Below, in pieces: positions 9,210 through 18,376 of a stretch of 64,000 bases of DNA. Position 1 is the first letter of the stretch. Every line of letters begins with the position of its first letter. The translations under genes were made by a program, and so were the position numbers. The DNA comes from Streptomyces sp. SPB162. GTDB taxonomy: Bacteria > Actinomycetota > Actinomycetes > Streptomycetales > Streptomycetaceae. The notes beneath the pieces were generated by a model. That model was given only the letters and a program-made list of their open reading frames with translations, made no database searches and had not been told where the DNA came from. The DNA lies in the NCBI RefSeq assembly GCF_029504575.1, contig NZ_JAQFII010000001.1, forward strand, positions 4,595,001-4,659,000, read 5' to 3'.

Positions 9210-10504
9210 CGACTCCGGAACCGGATGGGGAGCCGGGCGCGGACGCCGGCGCTGGGCCGAACGCCGTCGAGCCGGGCCCCGTCGCCGCCGAGCCGGCCGT
9301 CGGGTGGCTGCCGGCTGCCGCGTCGGAGGTCTTCGGGGCCGAGGCGACGGCGACGGAGGCCTTCGGCCTGCTGACCGTGGACGTTCCGGTCGGGTCGTGG
9401 ATCGCCGCGCTGGAGATCGCCAGGGACAAGCTCGGCTGCACCTACTTCGACTGGCTGAGCGCCGTCGACGAGGCCGCCGCCGGCTTCCGGGTGTGCGCGC
9501 ACCTCGTGTCGCTGCCCGGCGCCGCGGCCGACGGCCGTGGGGTGCGGCGCCTGCTCGTACGCACCACCGTCCCGCACGCGGCCGCCGCGCTGCCCACCGC
9601 CACGGACGTCTTCGCGGGCGCCGGCTGGCACGAGCGCGAGACCCACGAAATGTTCGGCATCGACTTCACCGGCCACCCGCATCTGGTGCCGCTACTGCTC
9701 CCCGACGAGTTCGAGGGCCACCCGCTGCGCAAGGACTTCGTCCTCGCCGCCCGCGTCGCCAAGGCGTGGCCCGGCGCCAAGGAGCCGGGCGAGTCGGAGC
9801 ACGGCGGCCCCAAGCGCCGGACGATGCTCCCGCCGGGCGTCCCGGACCCGAACGAATGGGGCCCCCTCAAGGGCCAACTCCCCCCGGCCCCGGTCCGTGC
9901 GGCCCGCACCCCCCGCCCGGCGGGTGCCGCGGGCGCTGCGCGCGGTGCGGGTGCCGGGGCGGCCGCGGGTGCCGGGGCGGCCGCCGAGCGCCCCGCCCGC
10001 CGCGCCCGCCCGACAACCGGCCGGCCCGACGCTCCCTGGCAGCAGCCAGAAGCAACGGGCGCCCCGGCGGTGGAGCGGGCGCCCGCGGAACCCGCGCCTC
10101 CCGCGGAAGCGACGGAACCCGCTGGACCGGTTGAACCCACGGAACCCGCGCCTCCCGTGGCAGCGACGGAACCCGCTGAACCGGTTGAACCCACGGAACC
10201 CGCGCCTCCCGTGGCAGCGACGGAACCGGCTGAACCCACGGAACCTGCTGAACCCGCGGAACCGGCTGAACCCGCTGAACCGGTTGAACCCACGGAACCC
10301 GCGCCTCCCGTGGCAGCGACGGAACCGGCTGAACCCGCGGAACCGGCTGAACCCGCTGAACCCGCGGAACCCGCTGAACCCGCGGAACCGGCTGAACCGG
10401 CTGAACCCGCTGAACCGGCTGAACCCGCGGAACCGGCTGAACCCGCGGAACCCGCCCCGAAGAACCCCGAGAACCCCGACCCCGAGGGAGGCCAGACCCG
10501 GTGA
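9206..10504 (+). CDS. nuoC: Complex I-like subunit C with long Pro-Glu-Ala repeat tail
   Basis: 432 residues. About residues 30-210 are the 30-kDa subunit domain, recognised by ERETHEMFGIDFTGHPHLVP and DEFEGHPLRKDF. Where other proteins either end or continue into a NuoD domain, this one has a Gly-Ala-Arg-rich linker and then some 125 residues built from EPA, EPV, EPT and PPVAAT units. The tail has no cysteine and no predicted fold. It is acidic and likely extended. Start ATG 9206 overlaps the nuoB stop. Stop TGA 10502-10504 overlaps the nuoH GTG. The core identification is secure; the tail's role is unknown. Confidence 0.92.
   Translation: MTTPEPDGEPGADAGAGPNAVEPGPVAAEPAVGWLPAAASEVFGAEATATEAFGLLTVDVPVGSWIAALEIARDKLGCTYFDWLSAVDEAAAGFRVCAHLVSLPGAAADGRGVRRLLVRTTVPHAAAALPTATDVFAGAGWHERETHEMFGIDFTGHPHLVPLLLPDEFEGHPLRKDFVLAARVAKAWPGAKEPGESEHGGPKRRTMLPPGVPDPNEWGPLKGQLPPAPVRAARTPRPAGAAGAARGAGAGAAAGAGAAAERPARRARPTTGRPDAPWQQPEATGAPAVERAPAEPAPPAEATEPAGPVEPTEPAPPVAATEPAEPVEPTEPAPPVAATEPAEPTEPAEPAEPAEPAEPVEPTEPAPPVAATEPAEPAEPAEPAEPAEPAEPAEPAEPAEPAEPAEPAEPAEPAEPAPKNPENPDPEGGQTR
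10090..10460. repeat. In-frame short-unit repeat encoding the NuoC tail
   Basis: The DNA is built from nine-base GAA-CCN-GCN codons (GAACCCGCTGAACCGGCT and variants) mixed with longer blocks. A roughly 50-base block reading GAACCCGCGCCTCCCGTGGCAG and onward occurs near 10141, 10195 and 10297. Every change preserves the frame. The pattern points to slippage or unequal exchange under selection to remain open. Confidence 0.85.
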
Positions 10505-11463
10505 ACGACATCCTCGATGTCGCGCTGCGGCTCGTCGCCGTTCTCGTCGTCTTCCTTACTTTTCCGCTGATCATCGGGCAGGCCGAGCACAAGGTGATGG
10601 CCCACATGCAGGGCCGTCTCGGGCCGATGTACGCGGGCGGCTTCCACGGGTGGGCCCAGTTGGTCGCCGACGGGGTGAAGTTCGCGCAGAAGGAGGACAT
10701 CGTCCCGGCCGACGCCGACCGGCGGATCTTCCAGTTGGCGCCCGCGGTCGCGCTGCTGCCGTACCTCCTGGTGCTGATCGCCATCCCGGTCGGCCCGAAC
10801 GGCTTCGTGGGACAGGCCGTCGACGCGGGCCTGTTCTTCGTGCTCGCGGTGATGGGCGTCGGGGTCCTGGGGTCGCTGATGGCCGGCTGGGCGTCGGCCA
10901 ACAAGTTCTCGCTGCTCGGCGGGTTGCGTACCGCCGCCCAGCTGATGGCCTACGAACTGCCGATGCTGCTGGCCGCGGCCTCCGTCGCGATGGCGGCGGG
11001 CACGCTCTCGCTGCCCGGGATCGTCGACGCGTACCAGTGGTGGTGGACGCCGTGGCAGATCGTCGGCGCGCTCGTCTTCTTCATCGCGGGGCTGGCCGAA
11101 CTGCAGCGTCCACCGTTCGACATGCCGGTCGCCGACTCGGAGATCATCTTCGGCGCGTACACCGAGTACACGGGCCTGCGCTTCGCGCTCTTCCTGCTCG
11201 CGGAGTACGCCGGCATCGTCGTCCTGTGCGGGCTCACCACCGTGCTGTTCCTCGGCGGCTGGCACGGTCCGTGGGCCGACAGCGTCGGCTGGGTGTGGAC
11301 GCTGCTCAAGACCGCGGTGCTCGCCTTCGTCGTCATCTGGCTCCGGGTCACCTACCCGCGCCTGCGCGAGGACCAGCTGCAGAAACTCGCCTGGACTGTC
11401 CTCATTCCGCTCGCCTTGGCGCAGATCGCGCTCACCGGCGTCGTCAAGGTGGTGATCTCCTAG
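10501..11463 (+). CDS. nuoH: Complex I-like subunit H (quinone-channel membrane subunit)
   Basis: 320 residues beginning with GTG in the GTGA overlap with nuoC. It has about eight hydrophobic helices. The loop LAELQRPPFDMPVADSEIIFG with AYTEYTG corresponds to the conserved ETNRAPFDLPEAE-type motif of NuoH, but the first residues are divergent. KVMAHMQGRLGPMYAG is the other family signature. NuoH forms the quinone entry and connects to the proton pumps. The stop codon shares one base with nuoI. Confidence 0.94.
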   Translation: MNDILDVALRLVAVLVVFLTFPLIIGQAEHKVMAHMQGRLGPMYAGGFHGWAQLVADGVKFAQKEDIVPADADRRIFQLAPAVALLPYLLVLIAIPVGPNGFVGQAVDAGLFFVLAVMGVGVLGSLMAGWASANKFSLLGGLRTAAQLMAYELPMLLAAASVAMAAGTLSLPGIVDAYQWWWTPWQIVGALVFFIAGLAELQRPPFDMPVADSEIIFGAYTEYTGLRFALFLLAEYAGIVVLCGLTTVLFLGGWHGPWADSVGWVWTLLKTAVLAFVVIWLRVTYPRLREDQLQKLAWTVLIPLALAQIALTGVVKVVIS

Positions 11464-12074
11464 TGGCCCGCCCGTCTCCCACCCCCGCCCCTCCCACGCC
11501 TCCCTCCGGGAGCACCTCTCGATTTCCCGGGCACGGCCTGGCCAAGGGCCTCGCCGTCACCCTCAAGGCGATGACGCGCCGTTCCGTCACCGCGCAGTAC
11601 CCCGACGTGCAGCCCGACCTGCCGCCGCGCAGCCGCGGCGTCATCGCGCTGTTCGAGGAGAACTGCACGGTCTGCATGCTGTGCGCGCGCGAATGCCCCG
11701 ACTGGTGCATCTACATCGACTCCCACAAGGAGACGACTCCCGCCGCCACGCCCGGCGGGCGCGAGCGCAGCCGCAACGTGCTGGACCGCTTCGCCATCGA
11801 CTTCTCGCTCTGCATGTACTGCGGGATCTGCATCGAGGTGTGTCCCTTCGACGCGCTCTTCTGGACGCCGGAGTTCGAGTACGCCGAGACCGACATCCTC
11901 GAACTGACCCATGAGCGCGACAAGCTCCGCGACTGGATGTGGACGGTGCCGGCCCCGCCCGCGCTGGACCCCGGCGCCGAGGAGCCCAAGGAGATCGCCG
12001 CCGCCCGCAAGGCGGCGGACAAGCTCATCGCCGCGCAGCAGGCCGAGCAGTCACCCCCGGAGAGCAGCGCATGA
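11463..12074 (+). CDS. nuoI: Complex I-like subunit I (two 4Fe-4S ferredoxin-like subunit)
   Basis: 203 residues from the GTG at 11463. Two complete CxxCxxCxxxCP motifs are visible: Cys68, 71, 74, 78 (CTVCMLCARECP) and Cys117, 120, 123, 127 (CMYCGICIEVCP). These bind clusters N6a and N6b. In the absence of NuoEFG, this subunit is the likely entry point for electrons from a soluble donor such as ferredoxin, as in ferredoxin-dependent complex I relatives (inference). The stop overlaps the nuoJ start as ATGA. Confidence 0.95.
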   Translation: MARPSPTPAPPTPPSGSTSRFPGHGLAKGLAVTLKAMTRRSVTAQYPDVQPDLPPRSRGVIALFEENCTVCMLCARECPDWCIYIDSHKETTPAATPGGRERSRNVLDRFAIDFSLCMYCGICIEVCPFDALFWTPEFEYAETDILELTHERDKLRDWMWTVPAPPALDPGAEEPKEIAAARKAADKLIAAQQAEQSPPESSA

Positions 12075-12727
12075 GCCTCGCAGCCGCCGCCGCGGCCCCT
12101 TCCGGGTTCCTCTCCCCGACCGGGGTCGAGATCGCCTTCGTTCTCGTCGGGATCGCCACCCTCGGCGCCGCCCTGGTCTCCGTCATCACCAAGCAGCTGG
12201 TGCACGCCGCGCTGTGGCTGGTGGTCGCGCTCGGCGGGATCGCCGTCGAGTACCTGCTGCTGACGGCGGAGTTCATCGCGTGGGTGCAGGTGCTGATCTA
12301 CGTCGGTTCCGTCGTCGTCCTGATCCTGTTCGGGCTGATGCTGACCCGCGCTCCCATCGGCCGCTCGCCGGACGCGGATTCCGACAACCGCTGGGTGGCC
12401 GTCATCGTGGCGGCCGCCTCGGCGATCACCCTGGTCTGGGTGGTGGTCGACGCCTTCCGCACCACGTGGATCAATCTGGACGGGCCGGTCCAGGGTTCCA
12501 CGAAGGTCACCGGGCAGACCCTCTTCCAGCACTGGGTGCTGCCGTTCGAGGCGCTCTCGGTGCTGCTGCTCGCCGCTCTGGTCGGTGCCATCGTGCTGTC
12601 GCGCAAGAACCAGGACCGCGACGAGACCCCAGAGCAGGACCAGGGCCGGACCCAGAGCCAGGGCCGGACCCAGAGCCAGAGCCGGAGCCAGAACCAGAAC
12701 CAGTACAGCCCGGACAAGGAGAGCTGA
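12071..12727 (+). CDS. nuoJ: Complex I-like subunit J
   Basis: 218 residues with five hydrophobic helices. ALWLVVALGGIAVEYLLLTAEFI and VQVLIYVGSVVVLILFGLML are the NuoJ signature. The last 40 residues are an unusual hydrophilic tail rich in Gln, Arg and Ser (GRTQSQ repeated), encoded by a short direct repeat. NuoJ helps form the pathway linking the quinone site to the antiporter-like subunits. It overlaps nuoK by one base. Confidence 0.93.
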   Translation: MSLAAAAAAPSGFLSPTGVEIAFVLVGIATLGAALVSVITKQLVHAALWLVVALGGIAVEYLLLTAEFIAWVQVLIYVGSVVVLILFGLMLTRAPIGRSPDADSDNRWVAVIVAAASAITLVWVVVDAFRTTWINLDGPVQGSTKVTGQTLFQHWVLPFEALSVLLLAALVGAIVLSRKNQDRDETPEQDQGRTQSQGRTQSQSRSQNQNQYSPDKES

Positions 12728-13104
12728 TGCACCTCGCTTATCCCGCTGTGCTCGCGGTCCTCCTCTTCTCCATCGGGCTGTACGGGGTGCTGGCCCGCCG
12801 CAACGCGATCCTCGTCCTGATGTCCGTCGAGCTGATGCTGAACGCGGTGAACCTCAACCTCGTCGCGTTCGACGTCTGGCTCCGCGACACCCTGCACGCC
12901 GGCCAGGCGCTGACGCTCTTCACGATCACCATCGCCGCCGCCGAGATCGGCATCGGCCTGGCGATCGTGCTGCTCGTCTACCGCAACCGCGGCAGTTCCG
13001 ACGTCGACAAGCTCACCGACCTCGCCGAGACCGGACCCGCCGGACCCGGCCCGGCCGGCACGCCGGACGCGGCGGCAGACGAGAAGGCAGAGGCCACCGC
13101 GTGA
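12727..13104 (+). CDS. nuoK: Complex I-like subunit K (MrpC-like)
   Basis: 125 residues, three membrane helices. The motif VLMSVELMLNAVNLNLVAF carries the conserved membrane-embedded glutamate needed for proton transfer. FTITIAAAEIGIGLAIVLLVYR is the third helix, with the second conserved glutamate. About 30 extra C-terminal residues, rich in Ala, Gly and Pro, extend beyond the usual end. It is translationally coupled to nuoJ and nuoL by overlapping stop and start codons. Confidence 0.95.
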   Translation: MHLAYPAVLAVLLFSIGLYGVLARRNAILVLMSVELMLNAVNLNLVAFDVWLRDTLHAGQALTLFTITIAAAEIGIGLAIVLLVYRNRGSSDVDKLTDLAETGPAGPGPAGTPDAAADEKAEATA

Positions 13105-15098
13105 CCCTCACGACCCTTGCCGCGCTGGTCCCGCTGCTGCCGTTCCTCGGCGCCGCCGCCGGACTGCTGCTGGGCCGGCGCGCCCCCGGATTCGTCCGGC
13201 CGCTCGCCGTGCTGCCGACCGCCGCGGCCTTCGCGCTGGCCGCGATCGTCGCCGTGCGGCAGGGCAGCGGCGCGCCCACCGACGCGGCGACCCGGCTCAC
13301 CCCGACCGGCTCGGTCCCCATCGACCTCGCCCTGCACCTGGACGGCTTCGCCGTCCTGATCGCGGTCCTCGTCGGCCTCGTCGCGACCTGCGTCCAGCTC
13401 TACTCGACGGCGTACCTGCGTGACGATCCCCGTTACCCCTCCTACGCCGCCCTGGTCTCCCTCTTCACCGCCGCCATGTTCCTGGTCGTCTACTCCGGCG
13501 ACCTCATGGTGCTGCTGGTGGGCTGGGAGATCATGGGCATCTGCTCGTACTTCCTGGTCGGCCACTACTGGGAGACCGAGGTCGCCCGCGCCGCGTCCAT
13601 GAAGGCGTTCCTCGTCACCAAGCTCGGCGACGTCCCCTTCATCATCGGCGTCTTCGCCCTCGCCACCGACGCGGGCACCTTCCGCATCAACGGGATCCTC
13701 ACCGCCGCCACCCACGGCCAGCTGCAGCACCCGACGCTCATCGCCCTGCTGCTTCTGGCCGGAGTCGCGGGCAAGTCCGCCCAGTTCCCGCTGCACACCT
13801 GGCTGCCCGACGCGATGGCCGGCCCGACGCCGGTCTCCGCGCTGATCCATGCCGCGACCATGGTCGCGGCCGGCATCTACCTCGTCGCCCGGCTGCTGCC
13901 CGTCTTCACCGCCAGCGCGGCCGCGCTCACGGTCCTGGCGGTGATGGCCGCCGTCACCATGATCGGCTCGGGTCTCGCGGCCCTCGCCCAGGACGACATC
14001 AAGCGGGTGCTGGCCTACTCGACCATCGGTCAGCTCGGCTACATGGCCGGCGCGCTCGCCGTAGGCGACCGCAGCGCCGCCGTCTTCCACCTCCTGTCCC
14101 ACGGCGCCTTCAAGGCGCTGCTCTTCCTCGGCGCGGGCGTGGTCATCCACGCCGCCGGCACCAACTCGCTGTCGGCGATGTCCCGCATGGGCGACCTCGG
14201 CAAGCGCGCCCCTGACGCCATGTGGACCATGGGCATCGCCCTGGCGGCGCTCGCCGCCCTGCCCCCCTTCTCCGGTTTCTTCTCCAAGGAATCGGTGCTG
14301 CGCGCCGCCGAGCACGCCTCCGGCGGCCACGCCGACGGCGTGCCGTCGGCGGTCGGCTGGACGGTGCTGGCCGCCGGTCTGATCACCGCCGTGCTCACCG
14401 CCGGCTATGCCACCCGGCTCTTCCTGCTCGCCTTCCGCGGCCGCGGCCCCCGAGCCGCCGACCACGGGCGCGAGCCCGTGATCATGAACGCCGTCCTGTG
14501 GGTGCTCGCCGTCCCCAGCGTCGCGTTCGGCATGGTCTCCCTCGTTCCGACGGTCTTCGACCTCCCGCAGTGGCTCGACGGCAACGAGCTGAAACCGACC
14601 CTCCTCACCTCCGTCCTCGGCATCGGCCTGGCCCTCGTCGGCGTCCTCGTCACCTACGGCGCCTGGACGGCCGGTGCCGCCCGCCGGTCCGCCGCCCCGA
14701 TCGGCGCGATCGGGGCCGACGCGGACGCGGAGCCGGCCGAGGCGGAGGCGACGGCCATCGCCGCCCACACCGCCGTCTACGGCGACATCGCCGCGTCCGA
14801 CGACCCGGCCGACCCGGGCAGGCTGCTCCTCGGCCGCCTGCACCGCCACGCCGCGCGCGGCTTCCACCTCGACGCCGTCTACACGGCGCTCTTCGTCCGA
14901 CCGGTGCTGGCCGCCGCCACCCTCGTCCGCTTCCTCGACCGCGAGGTCGTCGAGACGTACGTACGGGGAGCGGGCGCGGTGCCGCGCCTGCTCGGCGCGG
15001 CCGTCCGGCGCGCCCAGACCGGAAATGTCCAGACCTATCTCAGCGCGCTGCTGGCCGGTGCCGTCGTACTCGCCGTCCTCGTCGCCGTCGGAGCGTGA
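13101..15098 (+). CDS. nuoL: Complex I-like subunit L (antiporter-like proton pump)
   Basis: 665 residues from the GTG at 13101, close to the usual NuoL length. LVGWEIMGICSYFLVGHYW is the N-terminal signature, and FPLHTWLPDAMAGPTPVSAL with LIHAATMVAAGIYLVAR is the channel motif with the conserved lysine and histidine positions. A further antiporter helix contains AQDDIKRVLAYSTIGQLGYM. The C-terminus holds the lateral helix and a final membrane segment. It pumps protons at the distal end of the membrane arm. Confidence 0.96.
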   Translation: MTLTTLAALVPLLPFLGAAAGLLLGRRAPGFVRPLAVLPTAAAFALAAIVAVRQGSGAPTDAATRLTPTGSVPIDLALHLDGFAVLIAVLVGLVATCVQLYSTAYLRDDPRYPSYAALVSLFTAAMFLVVYSGDLMVLLVGWEIMGICSYFLVGHYWETEVARAASMKAFLVTKLGDVPFIIGVFALATDAGTFRINGILTAATHGQLQHPTLIALLLLAGVAGKSAQFPLHTWLPDAMAGPTPVSALIHAATMVAAGIYLVARLLPVFTASAAALTVLAVMAAVTMIGSGLAALAQDDIKRVLAYSTIGQLGYMAGALAVGDRSAAVFHLLSHGAFKALLFLGAGVVIHAAGTNSLSAMSRMGDLGKRAPDAMWTMGIALAALAALPPFSGFFSKESVLRAAEHASGGHADGVPSAVGWTVLAAGLITAVLTAGYATRLFLLAFRGRGPRAADHGREPVIMNAVLWVLAVPSVAFGMVSLVPTVFDLPQWLDGNELKPTLLTSVLGIGLALVGVLVTYGAWTAGAARRSAAPIGAIGADADAEPAEAEATAIAAHTAVYGDIAASDDPADPGRLLLGRLHRHAARGFHLDAVYTALFVRPVLAAATLVRFLDREVVETYVRGAGAVPRLLGAAVRRAQTGNVQTYLSALLAGAVVLAVLVAVGA

Positions 15099-15101
15099 GC
15101 C

Positions 15102-16670
15102 GTGAACGACACCGCCCTCCAGTACGTGCTCGCAGGCATCGTCGTCCTGCCCCTGCTCGGCGCCGTGGGAGCCCTGCTCCCGCCGCCGCCCGGCCTCAAG
15201 GGGCGCGACCCGGACCAGGCCGTGCTCCGCCACGGCGTCACGGTCACCGGCGCCGTACTGATCCTCGCGATCGTCCTCGCGGCCGGCTTCGACCACGACC
15301 ACCCGGCGACGATGCAGGCCACCACCGACCTCAGCTGGATCCCCGCCCTCAACATCCACATCCATCTCGGCGTCGACGGCATCTCGCTCCCCCTGCTCGT
15401 CCTGACCGCGCTGCTGACCTTCCTCTGCGCGCTCTACAGCTACTTCAAGTTGCCCGCCGGCCCTTCTCCCAAGGCCTTCGTCGGTCTCCTCCTGCTCCTC
15501 GAGGCGGGCACGCTCAGCACCTTCGCCGTGCTGGACCTGATGCTCTTCTTCCTGGCCTTCGAGACCGTCCTCATCCCGATGTACTTCCTCATCGCCCGCT
15601 GGGGCGGCGCCGGCCGCGAGGCCGCCTCGCTGCGCTTCATCGTCTACACCCTCCTCGGTTCCGTGATCATGCTGCTGGGCCTGCTGCTCATCGGGGTGAA
15701 AGCGGGCACATTCGACATGGTGGCACTCGCCACTGACAACGGGTCATCGCTCGGTCACACCACGCAGTTGCTCGCGGTCCTCGCCATCGGCATCGGCTTC
15801 GCGATCAAGGCTCCGATGTGGCCGCTCCACAGCTGGCTCCCGGACGCCCATACCGCCGCCCCCACCGTCGGCTCCGTGCTGCTGGCCGGAGTCATGCTCA
15901 AGATGGGCACCTACGGGTTCGTCCGCATCGCGCTGCCCGCCGCCCCGGGCGGCATGCACACCTTCGCGCCCTACCTGGCCGCGTTCGCCGTCGTCGGCAT
16001 CGTCTACGGGTCCCTCGCCTGCCTCGCACTGGCCCGCAAGGGAGCGGGCGGCGACCTCAAGCGCCTCATCGCCTACTCCTCCGTCGGCCACATGGGCTTC
16101 GTGCTGCTCGGCATCGCGTCCCTCACCCCGACCGGCGTGAACGGCGCGCTCTTCGCCAACGTCGCCCACGGCCTCATCACCGGCCTGCTCTTCTTCCTGG
16201 TGGGCGCCATCAAGGACCGCTACGGGACGAGCGACCTCGACCGCCTCACCGGGGAGAACGGCGCGGCCCTGTACGGCAGGGCGCCCCGCCTCGGCGGGCT
16301 GCTGGCCTTCGCCGCCGTCGCCTCGCTCGGCCTGCCGGGGCTGGCCGGCTTCTGGGGCGAGATGCTCGCCATGTTCGGCGCCTTCAAACCCGCCGACGGG
16401 CTCAGCCGCCCCACCTACCTGGTGTTCACGGCGGTCGCCGCGTTCGGCACGCTGCTCACCGCCGCGTACCTGCTGACCGTCGTGCGCCGCGTCTGCATGG
16501 GGGACAAGAGCACCGCCGAGTCCGGCCAGCCGGTCCTGTCCGACGTCCACGGCTACGAGTTCGCCGCCTGGACCCCGCTCGCCGCCCTCACCGTCCTCGC
16601 CGGCCTCTGGCCCGCGGCCCTCCTCGGCCTCACCGACCCGGCCGTGCGCTCGCTCCTCGGAGGCAGCTGA
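15102..16670 (+). CDS. nuoM: Complex I-like subunit M (antiporter-like proton pump)
   Basis: 522 residues beginning with GTG three bases after the nuoL stop. About fourteen hydrophobic helices. The family motifs FFLAFETVLIPMYFLIARWG (glutamate in the channel), WPLHSWLPDAHTAAPTVGS and LKRLIAYSSVGHMGFVLLGI are all present. It is one of three homologous proton pumps of the membrane arm, and its end overlaps nuoN by one base. Confidence 0.96.
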   Translation: MNDTALQYVLAGIVVLPLLGAVGALLPPPPGLKGRDPDQAVLRHGVTVTGAVLILAIVLAAGFDHDHPATMQATTDLSWIPALNIHIHLGVDGISLPLLVLTALLTFLCALYSYFKLPAGPSPKAFVGLLLLLEAGTLSTFAVLDLMLFFLAFETVLIPMYFLIARWGGAGREAASLRFIVYTLLGSVIMLLGLLLIGVKAGTFDMVALATDNGSSLGHTTQLLAVLAIGIGFAIKAPMWPLHSWLPDAHTAAPTVGSVLLAGVMLKMGTYGFVRIALPAAPGGMHTFAPYLAAFAVVGIVYGSLACLALARKGAGGDLKRLIAYSSVGHMGFVLLGIASLTPTGVNGALFANVAHGLITGLLFFLVGAIKDRYGTSDLDRLTGENGAALYGRAPRLGGLLAFAAVASLGLPGLAGFWGEMLAMFGAFKPADGLSRPTYLVFTAVAAFGTLLTAAYLLTVVRRVCMGDKSTAESGQPVLSDVHGYEFAAWTPLAALTVLAGLWPAALLGLTDPAVRSLLGGS

Positions 16671-18259
16671 TGAGCATCCCCGTCATTGCCTTCCCCGCGA
16701 CCGGCACCCACGCGGCGGACAGTCTCGCCGCCGACCCCGTCACCTCCCTCGTGCAGTCCGTGGACTGGGTCGCCATCGCCCCTGCGGCGATCCCCGCGGC
16801 CGTCGCGCTCGTCATCCTGGTCGCCGACCTGTTCCTTCCCAAGGAGCGGAAAGCGCTGCTGGGCTGGGTCGCCGTCGTCGGCCTCACCCTGGCCGCGCTC
16901 GCCCTCGGCCCGCTGCGGGCCGGCCACCGCAGAACGTTCTGCCTCACCGTCGACGCCGGTGAGTGCTCCTACGTGGCCGACCACTTCACGGTCGTCGTCC
17001 AGCTCCTCGTCATCGGCGGCGCGCTGCTGACGGCGCTGCTCTCCCTGCACGACATGGAGAAGTACCCGGCCGGCGAGTACTGGTTCCTGCTGCTGTCCTC
17101 GGCCGCCGGAGCAGCCCTGCTGCCCGCCTCCCGGGATCTCGCGACCCTGGTCGTCGCCCTCGAGGTCACGACGCTGCCCGCCTTCGCGCTCGTCGGCATC
17201 AAACGCGGCGACCGGCTGTCCTCCGAGGCCGCGCTCAAGTTCTTCCTCTCCTCCGTGGCGGCGACCGCCGTCACGCTGCTCGGCGTCAGCTTCGTGTACG
17301 CCGCCACCGGCACCCTCCATCTGGCGTCCATCGCGGACGGCCTGGGCGACGTACAGCCGCAGCTCGCGACGCTCGCGAAGGTCGGCGCGATCCTCACCCT
17401 CGTGGGCTTCGCCTTCAAGCTCGCCGCCGCGCCCTTCCACTTCTGGGTCCCCGACACCTACGTGGGCGCGCCGCTGCCGATCGCCGCGTACCTGTCCGTC
17501 GTCGGGAAGGCCGCCGGATTCTCCGGCCTCATCCTCGTCACCGTGATCGCGTTCGAACCGTACGCCGACGTCTGGGGCCCGGTCGTCGCCGTACTGGCCG
17601 CCCTGACGATGACGGTCGGCAACGTGGCCGCCCTGCGCCAGCGGGCCGGGTACGCGCACAGCGCGGTGCGGCTGCTGGCCTGGTCCTCCATCGGCCAGGC
17701 GGGCTACCTGCTGGTGCCGATCGCGGCCGCCGCGTACTCCGACGACCCGGAGCACCAGATCGGCACCACCGTCGCGTACGCCCTGATGTACGCGGCCGTG
17801 AACCTCGGTGCCTTCGCCGTGGCCGCCGTGGTCGCCGGAACGGCCCCCGCCAACCGCCTGACCGACTACCGGGGGCTGTACGCCCGCCGCCCGCTGACGG
17901 CTCTCGCGCTGGCGTTCTTCCTGCTCTGCCTGGCCGGGCTGCCGCCCGGCGTCATCGGGCTCTTCGCCAAGGTCGCCGTCTTCTCGTCGATCGTCGGCAC
18001 GGGACCGGCCTGGCTGGCCGTCGTCATGGCCGTCAACGTGGTCATCGCGCTCGTCTACTACCTGCGCTGGACCGCGATCCTGTTCGCGAAGCCGGAACCG
18101 GCGGCGGAGCCGGGGTCGGAGACGGGGCCGAGGGCGGCCCCCGCCACCCGGACGCCCGCCCCGCTCATCGCGGCGATCGCCCTCACCGCGATCCTCGGCG
18201 TCGTGCTCTCCGGCGTCCCCCAGCTGGTCCTGCGCTACGCCTCGGGGGCGCTGCTCTGA
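16670..18259 (+). CDS. nuoN: Complex I-like subunit N (antiporter-like proton pump)
   Basis: 529 residues, the last gene of the operon. Channel motifs are ALEVTTLPAFALVGIKRGDR, PFHFWVPDTYVGAPLPIAAY with LSVVGKAAGF, and RLLAWSSIGQAGYLLVPIA. It completes the set of three antiporter-like subunits, so the membrane arm encoded here is complete (A, H, J, K, L, M, N) even though the peripheral arm is not. No strong terminator is seen before htpX. Confidence 0.95.
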   Translation: MSIPVIAFPATGTHAADSLAADPVTSLVQSVDWVAIAPAAIPAAVALVILVADLFLPKERKALLGWVAVVGLTLAALALGPLRAGHRRTFCLTVDAGECSYVADHFTVVVQLLVIGGALLTALLSLHDMEKYPAGEYWFLLLSSAAGAALLPASRDLATLVVALEVTTLPAFALVGIKRGDRLSSEAALKFFLSSVAATAVTLLGVSFVYAATGTLHLASIADGLGDVQPQLATLAKVGAILTLVGFAFKLAAAPFHFWVPDTYVGAPLPIAAYLSVVGKAAGFSGLILVTVIAFEPYADVWGPVVAVLAALTMTVGNVAALRQRAGYAHSAVRLLAWSSIGQAGYLLVPIAAAAYSDDPEHQIGTTVAYALMYAAVNLGAFAVAAVVAGTAPANRLTDYRGLYARRPLTALALAFFLLCLAGLPPGVIGLFAKVAVFSSIVGTGPAWLAVVMAVNVVIALVYYLRWTAILFAKPEPAAEPGSETGPRAAPATRTPAPLIAAIALTAILGVVLSGVPQLVLRYASGALL

Positions 18260-18376
18260 CCCCGCCCGGGGCTTGTGCACAAGGGAACCAGCGGTCCTCC
18301 GGTGGCGTTGACCAGTACAGGAGGTTCTCCTAAGAGGGGAGAAGGTTCCCCTGCCGCACACCTTGGAGGGCGCACC

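Noticed and set aside
10090..10460. Separate gene or frameshift in the NuoC repeat.
   Set aside because: The repeat stays open in the NuoC frame to a stop that overlaps nuoH, so it is best read as one protein.
9206..10504. NuoC as a NuoCD fusion.
   Set aside because: No 49-kDa subunit motifs occur after the 30-kDa domain; only low-complexity sequence follows.
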